Shown: piece by piece, positions 1-10,400 of the stretch
Layout: each line of letters starts with the position of its first letter
Position numbering within the stretch: position 1 is the first letter of the stretch
NCBI GenBank assembly: GCA_001579985.1
Contig: LRSR01005445.1
Span: 1 to 24,465, forward strand
Source: Hypsibius dujardini
Lineage: Eukaryota; Tardigrada; Eutardigrada; Parachela; Hypsibiidae
DNA length: 24,465 nucleotides
Direction: 5' to 3'
Position numbers and translations under genes: made by a program
The notes under the pieces: model-generated
The model's input: only the letters and a program-made list of their open reading frames with translations
The model's database searches: none
Told to the model about the DNA's origin: nothing

Positions 1-84
1 GACAGACAGGCAGACAGGCAGACAGACAGACAGACAACAGACAGATAGGCAGGCAGCCAGGCAGGCAGGCAGGCAGACATCGGG
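1..84. repeat. GACA/GGCA microsatellite
   Basis: Tetranucleotide array of GACA units grading into GGCA units, cut by the left edge of the window. Confidence 0.9.
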
Positions 85-540
85 TTGAACGTTGAACGGG
101 AAATACTTGAGAAGAGACAGCCAGGTCATGATTAGACTTTACCCCGTATTCAAATTGAAACGCGGATCGATGGAGCGCGAACGGCGCCTGAAAATATCCC
201 CGCAACATAGGTCTCTACTGTCTCGGTTAGGTGGAGATGGGGAAATCAATCCATCGTGTGGCTGTGGCTTGGCCGGCCGGAAGTTTCAAACCGCTCGCAG
301 CCTTCGGTAGTATCATCATGAGACATAATACACCCTCCTTAGAAGCCACATACCGCAAGGTTTTAGAACTGCGCGCGCAACTAACCGACGTAATCACGTT
401 AAATACTACGAAGCCTGCCGGCGAATTAGGATCCTCATAACCTGTCTTCGCCGGATCAGACTCACTCACGCAGATGAAAAGGGAGGAAAAGGGGAACAAA
501 ACACCGGCGCGTTAAATTAAGGAATGCAGGCTAAGACTAA
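85..540. other. Intergenic sequence, nothing recognised
   Basis: Ordinary-composition DNA with only short open frames lacking any family motif. I see no gene, RNA or repeat here. Confidence 0.5.
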
Positions 541-957
541 ACGACAGACAGAATACAGACACACAGACAAACAGACATATCCAAGACAGATAAATGAAAC
601 AGACATACATAGAGAATAGAGAAACAGACAGGCAGACAAGCACATCCAAGTTAGACAGACAGTCAGCCAGACAGATAGAAACAAACAGAAAACAGATAGA
701 GAGACAGACAAACATACACATCAAAGTCAGACAGACAGTCAGTCAGACATATCCGAGGCAGACGATCAAACAGACATACATACAGAACAGAGACGGACAG
801 AAAAAGAAACATATCCAAGTCAGACAGACACAGACAGACAGAGAAACACATCAAAGTCAGAGAGATAGACAGTCAGTCAGACAAGCAGACATTATAAAGA
901 CAAACAGAAATAAATAAGACAGAAACACCGACAGACAGACAGTCAGTCCGTCAGACA
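541..957. repeat. Degenerate CAGACA-rich simple repeat
   Basis: Purine/AC-rich tract of imperfect ACAGACAG units interrupted by TCCAAG and similar inserts. It keeps low-complexity frames open on both strands, which are not genes. Confidence 0.85.
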
Positions 958-1072
<115 letters not shown>

Positions 1073-2020
1073 GAGACAGACTGACGGAGAGTCAAATACA
1101 CAGACAGAGGCAGGCATACTCGTTAACATAATTATCAAGTTGAGCTGCGAGAAAGAGGTGAGATGTCAGTTGACCTGACATACTCTTCGTAGAATCGGCC
1201 AACAAACTTTCGAATTTTTAATTAATTACCAACTCCGGTACTCCTAACCGACAGCGTCATTTCAAAAGACGTCCGCACACAGTTTGAAATCCGCAATCAA
1301 ACTTCCAACTTAAAAAACACAGAAGCGAGAAACAAGAGAGCAAATATTAGCCGATCAGAAAAAAATGTGTTGCAAATCTTTCTTTTTCTCTGAAAACAAT
1401 GCGGTCTGTACTCGAAGAGCGAGTGGAGGAGACTGCGTCCGTGGTCGTCGTCGTCGTCGTCGTCGTTGAGGACGACGACGACATTGACTTCCGTGAAATT
1501 TATTTCCAATTTTTAAACCACGCGAGCGGGTCGTTGGATTTCGAATCGAATAAAACGATCAGCGTGAGGGAGAGAGAGAGAACGAGAACGAGAACGAGAC
1601 CTCGGCTGACAAAGCAAACATTCGGCTAGACAAGAGTAGAGACACCGCGAACCCTCCAAGCAGCTGTCTTTTCTCTCAGTCTTGGGCCTTGGTAGTCGGT
1701 CCGTGGTGTCTTTACGAGTGTGTCTCTTTTGGACGACGACGACGAAAACGGGTGATGTCATGTCACCACGGCTCAAAGTGCACTGGTGAATAGAAGAAAC
1801 ACTCGCCGACATAGCGATCGAGAACTCCGGAGACCGAATAACTCAACGTCGACGATCAGTGGATACGTTAGGGCCTGAGGGGTCCCTCTGTTGCAATCCG
1901 ACGTGTGAGACAGTGAAAATAAAAGAAGCATTTTGACCAACTGCCCTGACACACGGGCCCTTTGCCCTTTCGCCTGAAATGAATCAAGACGACCGCAGTA
2001 AATCCCTTAATTAGTTTAAA
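1073..2020. other. Intergenic sequence with short (GTC)n/(GAC)n and GA tracts
   Basis: A GTC trinucleotide run at about 1441-1467 is followed at once by a GAC run to about 1482, so the two halves can pair as a hairpin. A GAGAGA/GAACGA tract lies at about 1566-1600 and another GAC run near 1733-1745. The Val/Asp-rich open frame here is a product of the trinucleotide repeat. No gene is recognised. Confidence 0.6.
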
Positions 2021-2021
2021 G

Positions 2022-2143
2022 AGAGACAGACAGACAGAACAGGCAGGCAGGCAGGCAGGCGACAGGCAGGCAGGCAGGCAGGCAGGTAGGCAGGCAGGTA
2101 GGCAGGCAGGTAGGCAGGCAGGTAGGCAGGCAGGTAGGCAGGC

Positions 2144-2178
<35 letters not shown>

Positions 2179-2241
2179 TAGATAGACAGATAGATAGACA
2201 GACAGACAGATAGACAGACAGACAGATAGACAGACAGACAG
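2022..2241. repeat. Composite GGCA / GGTA / GACA / GATA microsatellite
   Basis: Successive blocks: GGCA units, a 12-bp higher-order unit (GGTAGGCAGGCA) repeated about five times, a GACA block, then a block mixing GATA with GACA. Confidence 0.93.
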
Positions 2242-2930
2242 GCAAGGCTATAGCGGTGAAATCGAATGATGTCCATTCCATGGACCGATCAAGGCTTCAC
2301 TTGATCAACAAGTAAGTCTTTTGAGAAGGAAAAACAAGAGCAAAAAATTCGAGGCAGGTGCCAAGTCCTGTGGGGTCACTGATTCAACTTGCCGGCATCA
2401 ACACAAGACGTTCTGTGCCCTGGGAAACCCCACAATTCTAGAACTTCCGGGAGGCCTCACCGCTTCGGAAACCACTTCCTTTTGGCACTTCCTGCTCGCC
2501 TCTACCTATGGCCATCGAAACTTCCCAAACGCCGAAACAGAGTCGCGACTCTCCAGACAAAAAATAACGAGAGTAAAAAATTCAAAATCGATTTATCAAT
2601 TATTCATTTATGCAGGGAACAGGAATAAAAAGCGCAGCAAATCCAACCGAATCATTCGGCACTTTCCCTTGAAGCGACAGGGAGCGTGCCTAATTGACCT
2701 ATTGACCTGTAGGCAATCATTAGGCGCTTTCCCGCTATCAAACTGTTTCCGCTTCAACTCACCAAAAATAATTCCCCGATGAGAATGAAGAGTGGTAATC
2801 CCCGGGTTTCCGACGAGGATCTTCGAAGAGGTAATAGAGAAGCCTGAAAAATGAATGAAATTCAGGCCGAATAAGAGGTGTGCTGACACGATTGGAACTT
2901 GAAAGAGAAGCGAAAGAAGCCCCCCGGAAT
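2242..2930. other. Intergenic sequence, nothing recognised
   Basis: The longest open frame (153 codons) shows no recognisable domain and has no convincing splice partners. I see no gene or RNA. Confidence 0.45.
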
Positions 2931-3022
2931 GCACACACACACACACACAGGACACACAACACAGAACACAACACACAGAACACACAGAACAGAACACACA
3001 GAACACAACACACAGAACACAC
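2931..3022. repeat. CA / ACACAGA simple repeat
   Basis: A (CA)n run followed by imperfect CACACAGAA and AGAACACA units. Confidence 0.9.
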
Positions 3023-3544
3023 GGTGAAGCGGCAGTGCAGGGAACTCACCAAAATAATACGAACTTTTCTGGTGGAATCAGTTTCGTGTGACGAATGAAA
3101 ATAAAACTGACTATGTTCAATTAGAATTAATCGTCCAAAAAAAGAGCATCAACCACAACACAACACTTATCAGAAAACCAAAATGGAGATTTGCAGCTCT
3201 TCGGGTTGCGACTGCTAAGAGAGAGAGAGGGTTCGTCAAAAGAACTTGTCTGTTGGTGTTGTGAATCATAAAAAGATCGACGAATGGCGTGTGACAGAGT
3301 GAGTGAAGGGGGTGTGGCTTAGAGGGTGTTACTGTCGACAGGTGGCGCGCGTTTCCCGCCATGCTTTCGCCTACTGCTTTTCAAGGATCGTCCCTGCACA
3401 GTAGCTGAGTAGCATACGGTAAAGGTGTTGAGCTCTTTTGCTGCGCGCGCGCGTTCACTCAAGTAGGAGGAGGCTTGGCCAACACTCGCCTACTAGTATG
3501 GAATGCTGTTCGCGGCTTATCGGCCTGCTGGGCCTCTCGAGTAT
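3023..3544. other. Intergenic sequence, nothing recognised
   Basis: Mixed-composition DNA with a short GAGAGA run near 3220 and a GCGC run near 3445. No gene, RNA or longer repeat is seen. Confidence 0.45.
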
Positions 3545-3676
3545 GTAGTACACGCATGGCAAAAATCTTGCGCTAACCGAGTTAAGCCAATACACTCGTT
3601 GCATGGCTGTCATAAACAGCTGTTGAGTTAAAGTGCCTAATTCGGTCAGCGCAAAGTTTTTGCCACGTGTGTAGTG
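3545..3676. mobile_element. MITE-like palindrome
   Basis: Imperfect inverted-repeat arms of about 40 bp (about 3545-3584 and 3637-3676) share GGCAAAAA, TTGCGCT and ACCGA cores and surround about 50 bp. There is no coding capacity. The form fits a small non-autonomous foldback element; no target-site duplication was confirmed. Confidence 0.5.
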
Positions 3677-3873
3677 GGTTTTTCAAGGTCGCTTGAAGAA
3701 CGGACCTCCGAGTTCATATAACCGCGATCCATCGTGTGTGTGTGTGAAATCATTCTTCAAGTTGGTGAGGCATCCTTCCTATCTTCTCTCGATGAGGCTT
3801 GTTAACGAATTCAAAACTGGGACGTTGTCCTTTCATGAGGAACAGATGCTGTTGATGACTCATGCAGACCAGC

Positions 3874-3980
3874 TATTGATTGATTGATGGCGTGAGCGAT
3901 TGTCTAAGAGATGGGTTGATTAGTTGATTGATGGCTTGATTGACTGATGGCTTGATTGAACGATTGATTGATTGATTGAC
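3874..3980. repeat. (GATT)n-rich tract
   Basis: Imperfect TGATTGAT units. Similar short tracts recur near 7560, 12470-12500, 12660-12692 and 13058-13086, including within introns. Confidence 0.8.
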
Positions 3981-4506
3981 TGTTAAATCCTGCGTTTGAG
4001 TTGATTTTTGAGTTCGTTTGATGTTCTCGCCGTCTCTCTCACTCTCACTGGTCGGAATGCCGATCTGCTTCCAGTCAGCGTGATTATAACAAGAATCCGG
4101 GCTTGGCTATCAGGAAAGCGTGCAGCTTTTGTAACCTCCAGTGCAATGTCCGAAAGTACAATCGGAAAATTATCCGGTTCTTCGAGCCGCGAAGCGCGCT
4201 CGCTTATCGGTTGTCTCAGGCAAACGAATTCGCACAGCAAATATATGTGTATTGTGTCTTACTACCAACCAGGTACTATGCACACAATCCGACATCCAAC
4301 GACCACAAGACAAACCAACTGCGTTCACCCCTACTGGCGCTCGAACCCGACCGCAACTTCTATATGTCCAGAGCATAGAAGTAAGCGATAACGGATAGGG
4401 AATTTCCCATTTTCCAAGCGATTGCCATTTGAATGCAAAAGTACGCAGTGGCAAACCGCCAAGTTCTCGTACCTAAATGGTAAAGCCCCAGCGAATATAC
4501 GTTTAC
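3981..4506. other. Intergenic sequence, nothing recognised
   Basis: Several overlapping open frames of 85-127 codons on both strands, none with a recognisable domain or repeated family motif. I do not support a gene here. Confidence 0.4.
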
Positions 4507-5008
4507 AGTAAGCGACAGAATCTAATCTAATGGAGGGTCCCGGAAATGGGCAAAAGGAGCGGGGCAGGGATAATCCTTGAACAATCAACCAATCAACCAG
4601 TCAACCTAAGGAGCTCCCGAGCAATGGAAGCGGAGTTGATTGGTTGATTGTTCAATTATCAATCCTGCCCCGCCCCCTTTTTCCCCATTTCCGGGATCCT
4701 CCTTTATTGTACGCTCCCGATCTCAAGGGTCGATTATGCTCCACCCCCGCTGATTCACATCAAGCTTGAGCGGATCCTTCCATTCCGTTCACTTGTCTGT
4801 GATTGGCCCGTTGATTTTTACCTCACAGGCTATGCTACCTTGCTTGCTTGATTGAAAGGATGATTTCCTTTCCAAAATTTTCAAGTTAATAAAGTTTGAA
4901 TGAATCTGAATGAACAACCAAGCGATCGACGGAACGTGTTTTCGGGCCGGACCTAAAATCGACCCTTGAGATCGGGAGCGTACAGTAGATTAAATTCTGT
5001 CGCTTACT
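4507..5008. mobile_element. Nested foldback element
   Basis: Three arm pairs are visible. The outer pair (about 4507-4529 with 4986-5008) is centred on AGTAAGCGACAGAAT. An exact 27-bp pair lies at 4708-4734 and 4958-4984. An inner pair of about 65 bp (about 4532-4598 with 4634-4704) includes GGAAATGGG and GCGGGGCAGG cores. The single-stranded form would fold into a branched structure. No open frame for a transposase is present. Confidence 0.6.
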
Positions 5009-5019
5009 CGTACAGTCCA

Positions 5020-5730
5020 GTCTAGTTTTGTTTAAATAAGAGTTTTTTATTTAAATAAAATATAAAATAAATTTTAATTCATCGCTGAGATTAAATAAAA
5101 TATAAAATAAATTTTAATTCAACGCTGAGATTAAATAAAATAAACTTTAAATCTATTTAAAACAAAATAGCTTCTTTTAAATAAAAATATTATTTAAATA
5201 AAAGTAAAAATTTTATTTAAATAAAACACCGAATTTAAATATTTTATGACACCAATAGTCTACATTCTGCGTCTCGACTCATGACTTTTATTCAGCAGAA
5301 GCTGTAAATGAGAACTATTCATCTTCGACTATTCCAAGATTAGCGTCTGGAATGAAACGCAGATTGCCTTGGATCAGCACTTAGCGCTCCAAATTCACAC
5401 CACACAATCTACCAGAACGACCAAACCAAAAATTTCAAATTTAAATAAAAGAAAAAATGGTGTTTTAAATAAAATATAAATAAAATATATCCCAGTTATC
5501 TCTTTTAAATAAAATATAAATAAAATATATCCCAGTTATCTCTTTTAAATAAAAAAGAAATAATATATCCCAGCTTAATTAGAAATAAAATATATCCCAG
5601 TTATCTCTTTTAAATAAAATAGAAATAAAATATATCCCAGTTATCTCTTTTAAATAAAATATAAATATATTTTATTTAAAACAAAAAGGCCGATTTTCGG
5701 CATTTTAAATATAAATTTAAATATATTTAA
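5020..5730. repeat. AT-rich TTTAAATAAAATA minisatellite region
   Basis: Very AT-rich DNA. Around 5050-5140 a block ending in CGCTGAGATTAAAT is duplicated. Around 5461-5660 a 40-bp unit ending CCCAGTTATCTC recurs with anchors at 5491, 5531, 5569 (degenerate), 5595 and 5635. Confidence 0.85.
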
Positions 5731-5989
5731 AAAAGAATAGTCCAGTCCTGCGCCGAAATCTTTCGGGCGGATCCGAGGAAGTTTGATTGGAGCGCGGATT
5801 TGATTGATCTTTCAAAATCACTGCACTTACATTAAACGGAGTGCGAGTTGAATCACTCCAACTTCACGCCGTCCTTAATTCACACTCTATTTCACACACT
5901 CTCGCATTGGTTGAAGTGTGGGTCATAGTCCATCCATTTTTTCTATCGGGCTCCCAGTGGACCCATTTTTTCCCATTTCCCAATAATGG

Positions 5990-6130
5990 GAATGGATTTC
6001 TCGGGATGGGAGCCGTTCGAAATGGAATGGGAATGGATGGGAATTTTCGAAAACGGGTGGAAATGGAGATTTTGGAAAACGGGTGGAAATGGAGATTTTC
6101 GAAAACGAGTGGAAATGGTGATTTACGATT
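5990..6130. repeat. GGGTGGAAATGGAGATTTT short tandem repeat
   Basis: Three to four imperfect copies of a roughly 30-bp unit containing TTCGAAAACGGGTGGAAATG. They lie beside GGAATGG-rich DNA that recurs around 6560-6610. Confidence 0.75.
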
Positions 6131-6449
6131 TTTTGGTTGACAAAGAGGAAGGCTGGAGTGGAACGAGTTTTTAAGCCTAGCAGGGTTTCTGCTGAGTGAC
6201 CGGCGCCTTCGAACGCGGAACGGTAATTTCGAGATGAGACTGTTCGCGAAAGTTAAACAGCTGGATTTTCGACTCGTTGGGAGAATTCGCTTTAGATTAG
6301 TGCGGGAATTTAGTTGCTCATTTTTCGCTTGCGTTTTTCCGTGCAGATCATGAACAGAGGTGTTTGCTACGACGGTAACGGGTTCGGGTGAAGCCGAATG
6401 TGAGCGGAAAATGGGATTTGTTTTCGGCCGAATGGGAAATGGGATCATT

Positions 6450-6562
6450 TTTTGGGATTCCGGGATTTTGGGATTCTGGGATTCTGGGATTCTGGGATTT
6501 TGGGATTCTGGGATTCTGGCATTCTGGGATTTTGGGATTCTGGGATTCTGGGATTCTGGGAT
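6450..6562. repeat. (GGGATTCT)n array
   Basis: About fourteen units of an 8-bp repeat, GGGATTCT with GGGATTTT variants. Because 8 is not a multiple of 3 and the unit lacks stops in several frames, long false open frames exist on both strands. Confidence 0.92.
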
Positions 6563-6675
6563 GGGAATGGGTGGGCCCGGCCTGGCAGTGGAGTGGGAAT
6601 GGATGGGAGCCGAAAGCCCAAAATGGGTGAACACTGGTATAAATTTATCTCGGATCTCGTGAGTGCAAGATTGAA

Positions 6676-6822
6676 GATCGATTGGCGTCAACGAAAAATT
6701 CGTCCGAGATCAAGGGGGCGGAGCTAAGTGAAGTTCTCCACGAGAACTGGGACTGTGAGCGTAGTTTTCGAGGATTGGCCTGTAGCCCCGCCCCTGACCC
6801 CCGACTGCTGCCAATCGATTCG
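6676..6822. mobile_element. Small imperfect palindrome
   Basis: ATCGATTGGC near 6677 pairs with GCCAATCGAT at 6810-6819, and an internal GGGGGCGGAGCTA pairs with TAGCCCCGCCCC. The arms are interrupted. It may be a decayed foldback element beyond the 3' end of the FBXO22-like gene. Confidence 0.4.
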
Positions 6823-6948
6823 AAATTAAATATTTCGATTTTACGTCAAGTCACAAAAAGCGAAATCAATATTTAAAGCACATCTTTATTTAAAATCGTT
6901 AAAAGAAGAAGCTTTTTTATTTAAATAAATTCGACCGATGAAATTAAA

Positions 6949-6969
6949 TTTATTTATTAATATTTTATT
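6949..6969 (-). promoter_or_regulatory. Cluster of AATAAA poly(A) signals for the FBXO22-like gene
   Basis: Three overlapping or adjacent TTTATT hexamers on the plus strand (6949, 6953, 6964) read AATAAA on the minus strand, about 195 nt past the stop codon. The surrounding DNA is AT-rich, so chance occurrence is possible. The spacing suits a 3' UTR end. Confidence 0.4.
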
Positions 6970-7161
6970 TGAATTCAAAGACGTTATCACTTTCACCGTG
7001 AAATGCACAGATCATTGGGTTTCGGGGAATGGGGACCGCATTTGCGGTGAGTCGTGTCGGCAGTAGGCGCTTCACAACAAAAAAGGAAAATGTAACAATA
7101 AGAATAGAAAACGAAGGAGAAATCGTTAAAAGCTCTGCGAAAAATAAAAACACTATCCAGA

Positions 7162-10100
7162 TCAATCAATGTAAACGACGGTGACGATGGTCGGCGTTTG
7201 GCGGAGAAACAGCGATTTTGCCGTATCCGCCGCGGCTGATTCTGCGAGAATCGGACACCACTGGTTGCCCATGAAACGTTTCGCGCGTCCGCCCAGCACC
7301 GGCACGCCCGGAAACAACCGTCGCAGCGTGAGGACATCACATTGGGGGATCTCTTTGCTGTGACAAAATAAAAATTAAATTATTGTATTTTCGCGTTAGA
7401 CAGGGACAGTTGTACTGGAGTGGAATGTGCGCACGGCTGTGTGCATCGTACACACAGCACAAGCGCCCCGTGGCCGATTAAACCTTCCACGGCTCGTACG
7501 TTGTCCCTGTCTAACGCGAAAATACAGTACCCGTATCAGCTTACTCGTTGTGCTCTATCGATTGATTGATTGATTGTTTTTCCGTATAGTAAATTTTTTA
7601 CCACTTTTGGAAGAAACCATTCAAAAATTATAACATATATACATCCAAAGGCTTGATTAGGGTCCTCACAGGTCGGAACCAGGACCCCTCACGGCAGGGC
7701 CAGGGGGTGGGCAAAGGGGCAAAATGCATTTTTTTCAAGATTGAACCCTAAATTTGGCCTCTTGTTCCTGATCATTTTTAACCTTCTGGGGCGGGGGGGG
7801 GTCTGGGGGTCTGATTTCCAGGGGTCCCCTGGGATTTCAAGACATTTTCGAAGACATGAGTTCTTCGTTCAAACTTGAGGTTTGTGGAGGTCCAATATAA
7901 GCTCTTGATCGATGAATACAAATGGGAGGTTCAAAACATTTCGGAACGATCCAAATTTGAACGACAAACTGATGTTTTTAAAATGTTTTGAAATCCCGGG
8001 GGGCCCTGGAAATCAGACCAGACCCCCATAAATTTCAAAATGATCTGGAAAAAGAGGCAAAATTTTGGGTTCAATATTGAAAAAACAACATTCTGCCTCT
8101 TTGCCCACCCCCTGGCCCTACTATGATGGGTCCTGGTGCTAACCCCCTGGCCCTACTATGAGGGGTCCTGGTGCTAACCCCCTGGTCCTACGACGAGGGG
8201 TCCTGGCTCCGACCCCCTGGTCCTACTAGGAGGGGTCCTGGCTCCGACCCCCTAGCCCTACTGCGAGGGGTCCTGAGCCCGACCCCCTGGCCCTATTATG
8301 AGGGTCCTGGTTATGACCCCCTGGCCCTACTATGAGGGGTCCCAGGTCCGACCGCCTGGCCCTACTATGAGGGGTCCTGGTTCCGACCTGTAAGGACCCT
8401 AAACGAGCCTCTGCAATTTTGGGGCTCTGAATAAAATAAGAGTGAAATATCGCAATAGTTTTGTTAACAGTACCTGGTCCCACCGGGCCACATCTCTGTG
8501 AAGTAGAACAACCAACACTGCCCCGCATTGGGGAAGACCACCCCGAGCTGGGCGTACAGCGCGTTGAGTTTCATATCGCGGACGTCGCGTTTGTCGGACA
8601 CGTCGAGGATGACTTGGTAGACGGTGACAGCGGATCCCGCGAAGCACATCTACGAACAATAATCAAGTTAACCCACTAACGGTTGATCGAGCTTTAAAGG
8701 TTTGACGATCTAATCCTCTATCTCCTGAAATACAGCTGCCAGTAAACAACATGACCAAAGATGACTTTTTGACATTGCTGATAGCTCACCCACTCTTCCG
8801 CGGGCGCTCCGTCGAAAATCATCCCCTCGAAGAGGATCACCGGAAACTCCAACGACAACGGTCCGAACCCCCGAGGAATGCAATGAATGGTGAGGATGAG
8901 TAGTTTCGGTGCGAAGGCGTGCTGGATGAGCTGTAGGAGAGTGACGAGATCGCCGCCGTTGCGTTCGCGGATGTGACTCGGAATCTCCATCAGGGCAGTG
9001 TGGGAAAAGCCGACCCGCTGGTGGATGATCTGCACGTTTTCCTTCGTTTCCGGGAGGACGATCATGGCGAGGTCTTCACTGTGCCAGAGATGCAACCGGT
9101 GGAGCTCCGTTCGGGTCAGAGACGCGTGATCCAGGTCGCTCTGCGTGGGCTCGGCGACCGGGCGGATGACGCTGAATAAGCGGAAGTGCCACACACGGAG
9201 GTCGTCCTCGTTCCGTTGGCGCATGAAGCTGTCGAGAATCTCATCGGGCTTACGGAGCCGCAGCAGGCCGGTCCGGTCGATGATGCGGACGTCGTAGTGG
9301 AAGATGTCGGGTGAATAGAAGACGAGGAGGTGTTCCGGCTGGATGTACAGCTCATTGAGGATGTTCCCGAAGACCTGCGACCAGGCAAATAGAAACAGGC
9401 CGTTAACACAACCTTCTGACGATTTCGGACGTAACATATCCCAAAACAAATATGACTAAATATCACAGTAAGTCCTGGCACTGAAAGGAGCTTGTGCCGA
9501 AATTAAAGATGGCATAAAATTCTTTCAGTTGCTTTTTTTGTCTGAACTTCAACTTTTTTCATAAGCAAATCAGATATTTTTGTTCGTTGATTGCTTGATT
9601 GGCGTTGCTTTCAAATATTATTTCGGGGAAATCAGATGACGGTATGTTCGTTGATTGCTTGATTGGCGTTGCTTTCAAATTTTATTTCGCTATTTACTCA
9701 TGCATGATGTTGCCTGTACGAAAGGTTCATTTTGACATCAAAACGTCGCGGTTGAATTGAACTTTGCCAAGGACCGTTTCTTCCTGCAGCCTCTCACCTG
9801 GTGTTGAGTGATCCACTTCTGCGAGCCGAGCGACAGATTAAGGTATCGAATGAATTCCCGCCGGTATATACAGGCAAATCGGTGCCGGCGACTGCGAGTT
9901 TTTTCATACTGAACAAGGCTGCGGAAGCGTGAGGAGGTTTTCCCGAGGGCCAGGAGGTCCTTCATCGGTAGCATTCGCAGGTAGCGTGAGTAAACAGGAT
10001 AGGAGAGCAGGACGTCGGTCTCAGTAATTGAGCTGTCCTCTGAATCGACATGTCCAGCGGCAACTTCGGAAGCTTCACCTGTGTCTTCGAGAAGGTCCTG

Positions 10101-10400
10101 GAGGAATGAGGCACTGGACAGGCTGAGGCGTCGCCGTTCCGAGTCAGAAGATGCGGATTTCGGAAGAACATTCTCCGACGGTGGTGAGATGGAACTGTCA
10201 GGTGTGGGTGAAGTTTCTCGGGGAATTCCGTCGAAGAGGAAATCGGAGAGCTGCGGAGGCCTCGGCACGGTCGACTCCAGAAGTAATTCCGCCGAGTCGA
10301 GAGTTGGGGCTGCGGGATTGTGGAAGACCGGCGGTGTCGGCGTGGATTTACTACGCTCTCGTTGTGCGGAGAGTCGCCGGATCTCTCCGATACTCAACAT
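7162..10400 (-). CDS. FBXO22: FBXO22-like F-box and FIST-domain protein, 4 exons
   Basis: Likely substrate receptor of an SCF (SKP1-CUL1-F-box) ubiquitin ligase. Exons on the minus strand are 10400-9798, 9374-8790, 8649-8474 and 7357-7162. All introns are GT..AG, the phases agree, and the product is 519 aa (the human protein is about 400). The start is ATG 10400, with in-frame stops just upstream. Residues 1-130 are Ser/Pro-rich and look disordered. An F-box-like segment lies near residues 138-180 (LPMKDLLALGKTSSRFRSLV). The rest is colinear with the FIST region of FBXO22 as I recall it: an ELYIQPEHLLVFY block, a MIVLPETKENVQIIHQRVGF block, a short WMCFAG...VILDVSDKRDV block, and LRRLFPGVPVLGG near the C-terminus. 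The family's glycine-rich GNGEIG-type motif after that block is not conserved here (RAKRFMG). It is divergent from WAC. The FBXO22 name comes from this colinearity, not from strong identity; another FIST-type F-box protein is the alternative. Confidence 0.68.
7384..7526. mobile_element. MITE-like palindrome with perfect 25-bp ends
   Basis: 7384-7408 is an exact inverted match to 7502-7526 (core TTTTCGCGTTAGACAGGGAC). Between them lie two further hairpins (GCTGTGTG with CACACAGC; CCGTGG with CCACGG). It sits in intron 3 of the FBXO22-like gene. Confidence 0.7.
7649..8410. mobile_element. 760-bp foldback element in intron 3 of the FBXO22-like gene
   Basis: The left arm (7649 to about 7850) and the right arm (about 7985-8410) are inverted copies. 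Shared cores include TTAGGGTCCT, CAGGTCGGAACCAGGACCCC, the GGGCCAGGGGGTGGGCAAAG block, and GGTCTGATTTCCAGGG. The centre (about 7850-7985) is unique. The right arm alone has a tandem expansion of part of the arm. Confidence 0.7.
8106..8390. repeat. 35-bp minisatellite, about 8 copies
   Basis: Unit begins CCCCCTGGCCCTACTATGAG and ends GGGGTCCTGGTNCNGA. Copies start near 8106, 8142 and onward at about 35-bp steps and differ by a few bases each. It lies inside the right arm of the foldback element. Confidence 0.9.
9567..9690. repeat. 64-bp direct duplication in intron 1 of the FBXO22-like gene
   Basis: Two copies carry an identical stretch beginning TGTTCGTTGATTGCTTGATT at 9581 and 9645, with diverged flanks. 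The copies lie head to tail. Confidence 0.88.

Noticed and set aside
594-917. 107-codon Gln/Arg/Thr-rich frame on the plus strand
   Set aside because: Translation of the degenerate CAGACA tract; no domain, no splice partners.
1399-1629. Frame with a poly-Val then poly-Asp run
   Set aside because: Produced by the (GTC)n/(GAC)n junction; the flanks show no family similarity.
2608-3052. Cys/Val-rich minus-strand frames
   Set aside because: Largely translation of the CA/ACACAGA repeat.
3983-4454. Overlapping 85-127-codon frames on both strands, considered as a transposon remnant
   Set aside because: No catalytic motif, no zinc-knuckle, no frame clearly better than the others.
5864-6691. 275-codon minus-strand open frame rich in Ile-Pro-Glu-Ser-Gln
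   Set aside because: The repeated part is the translation of the (GGGATTCT)n array, and the rest has no domain. Equally long frames exist on the opposite strand of the same array.
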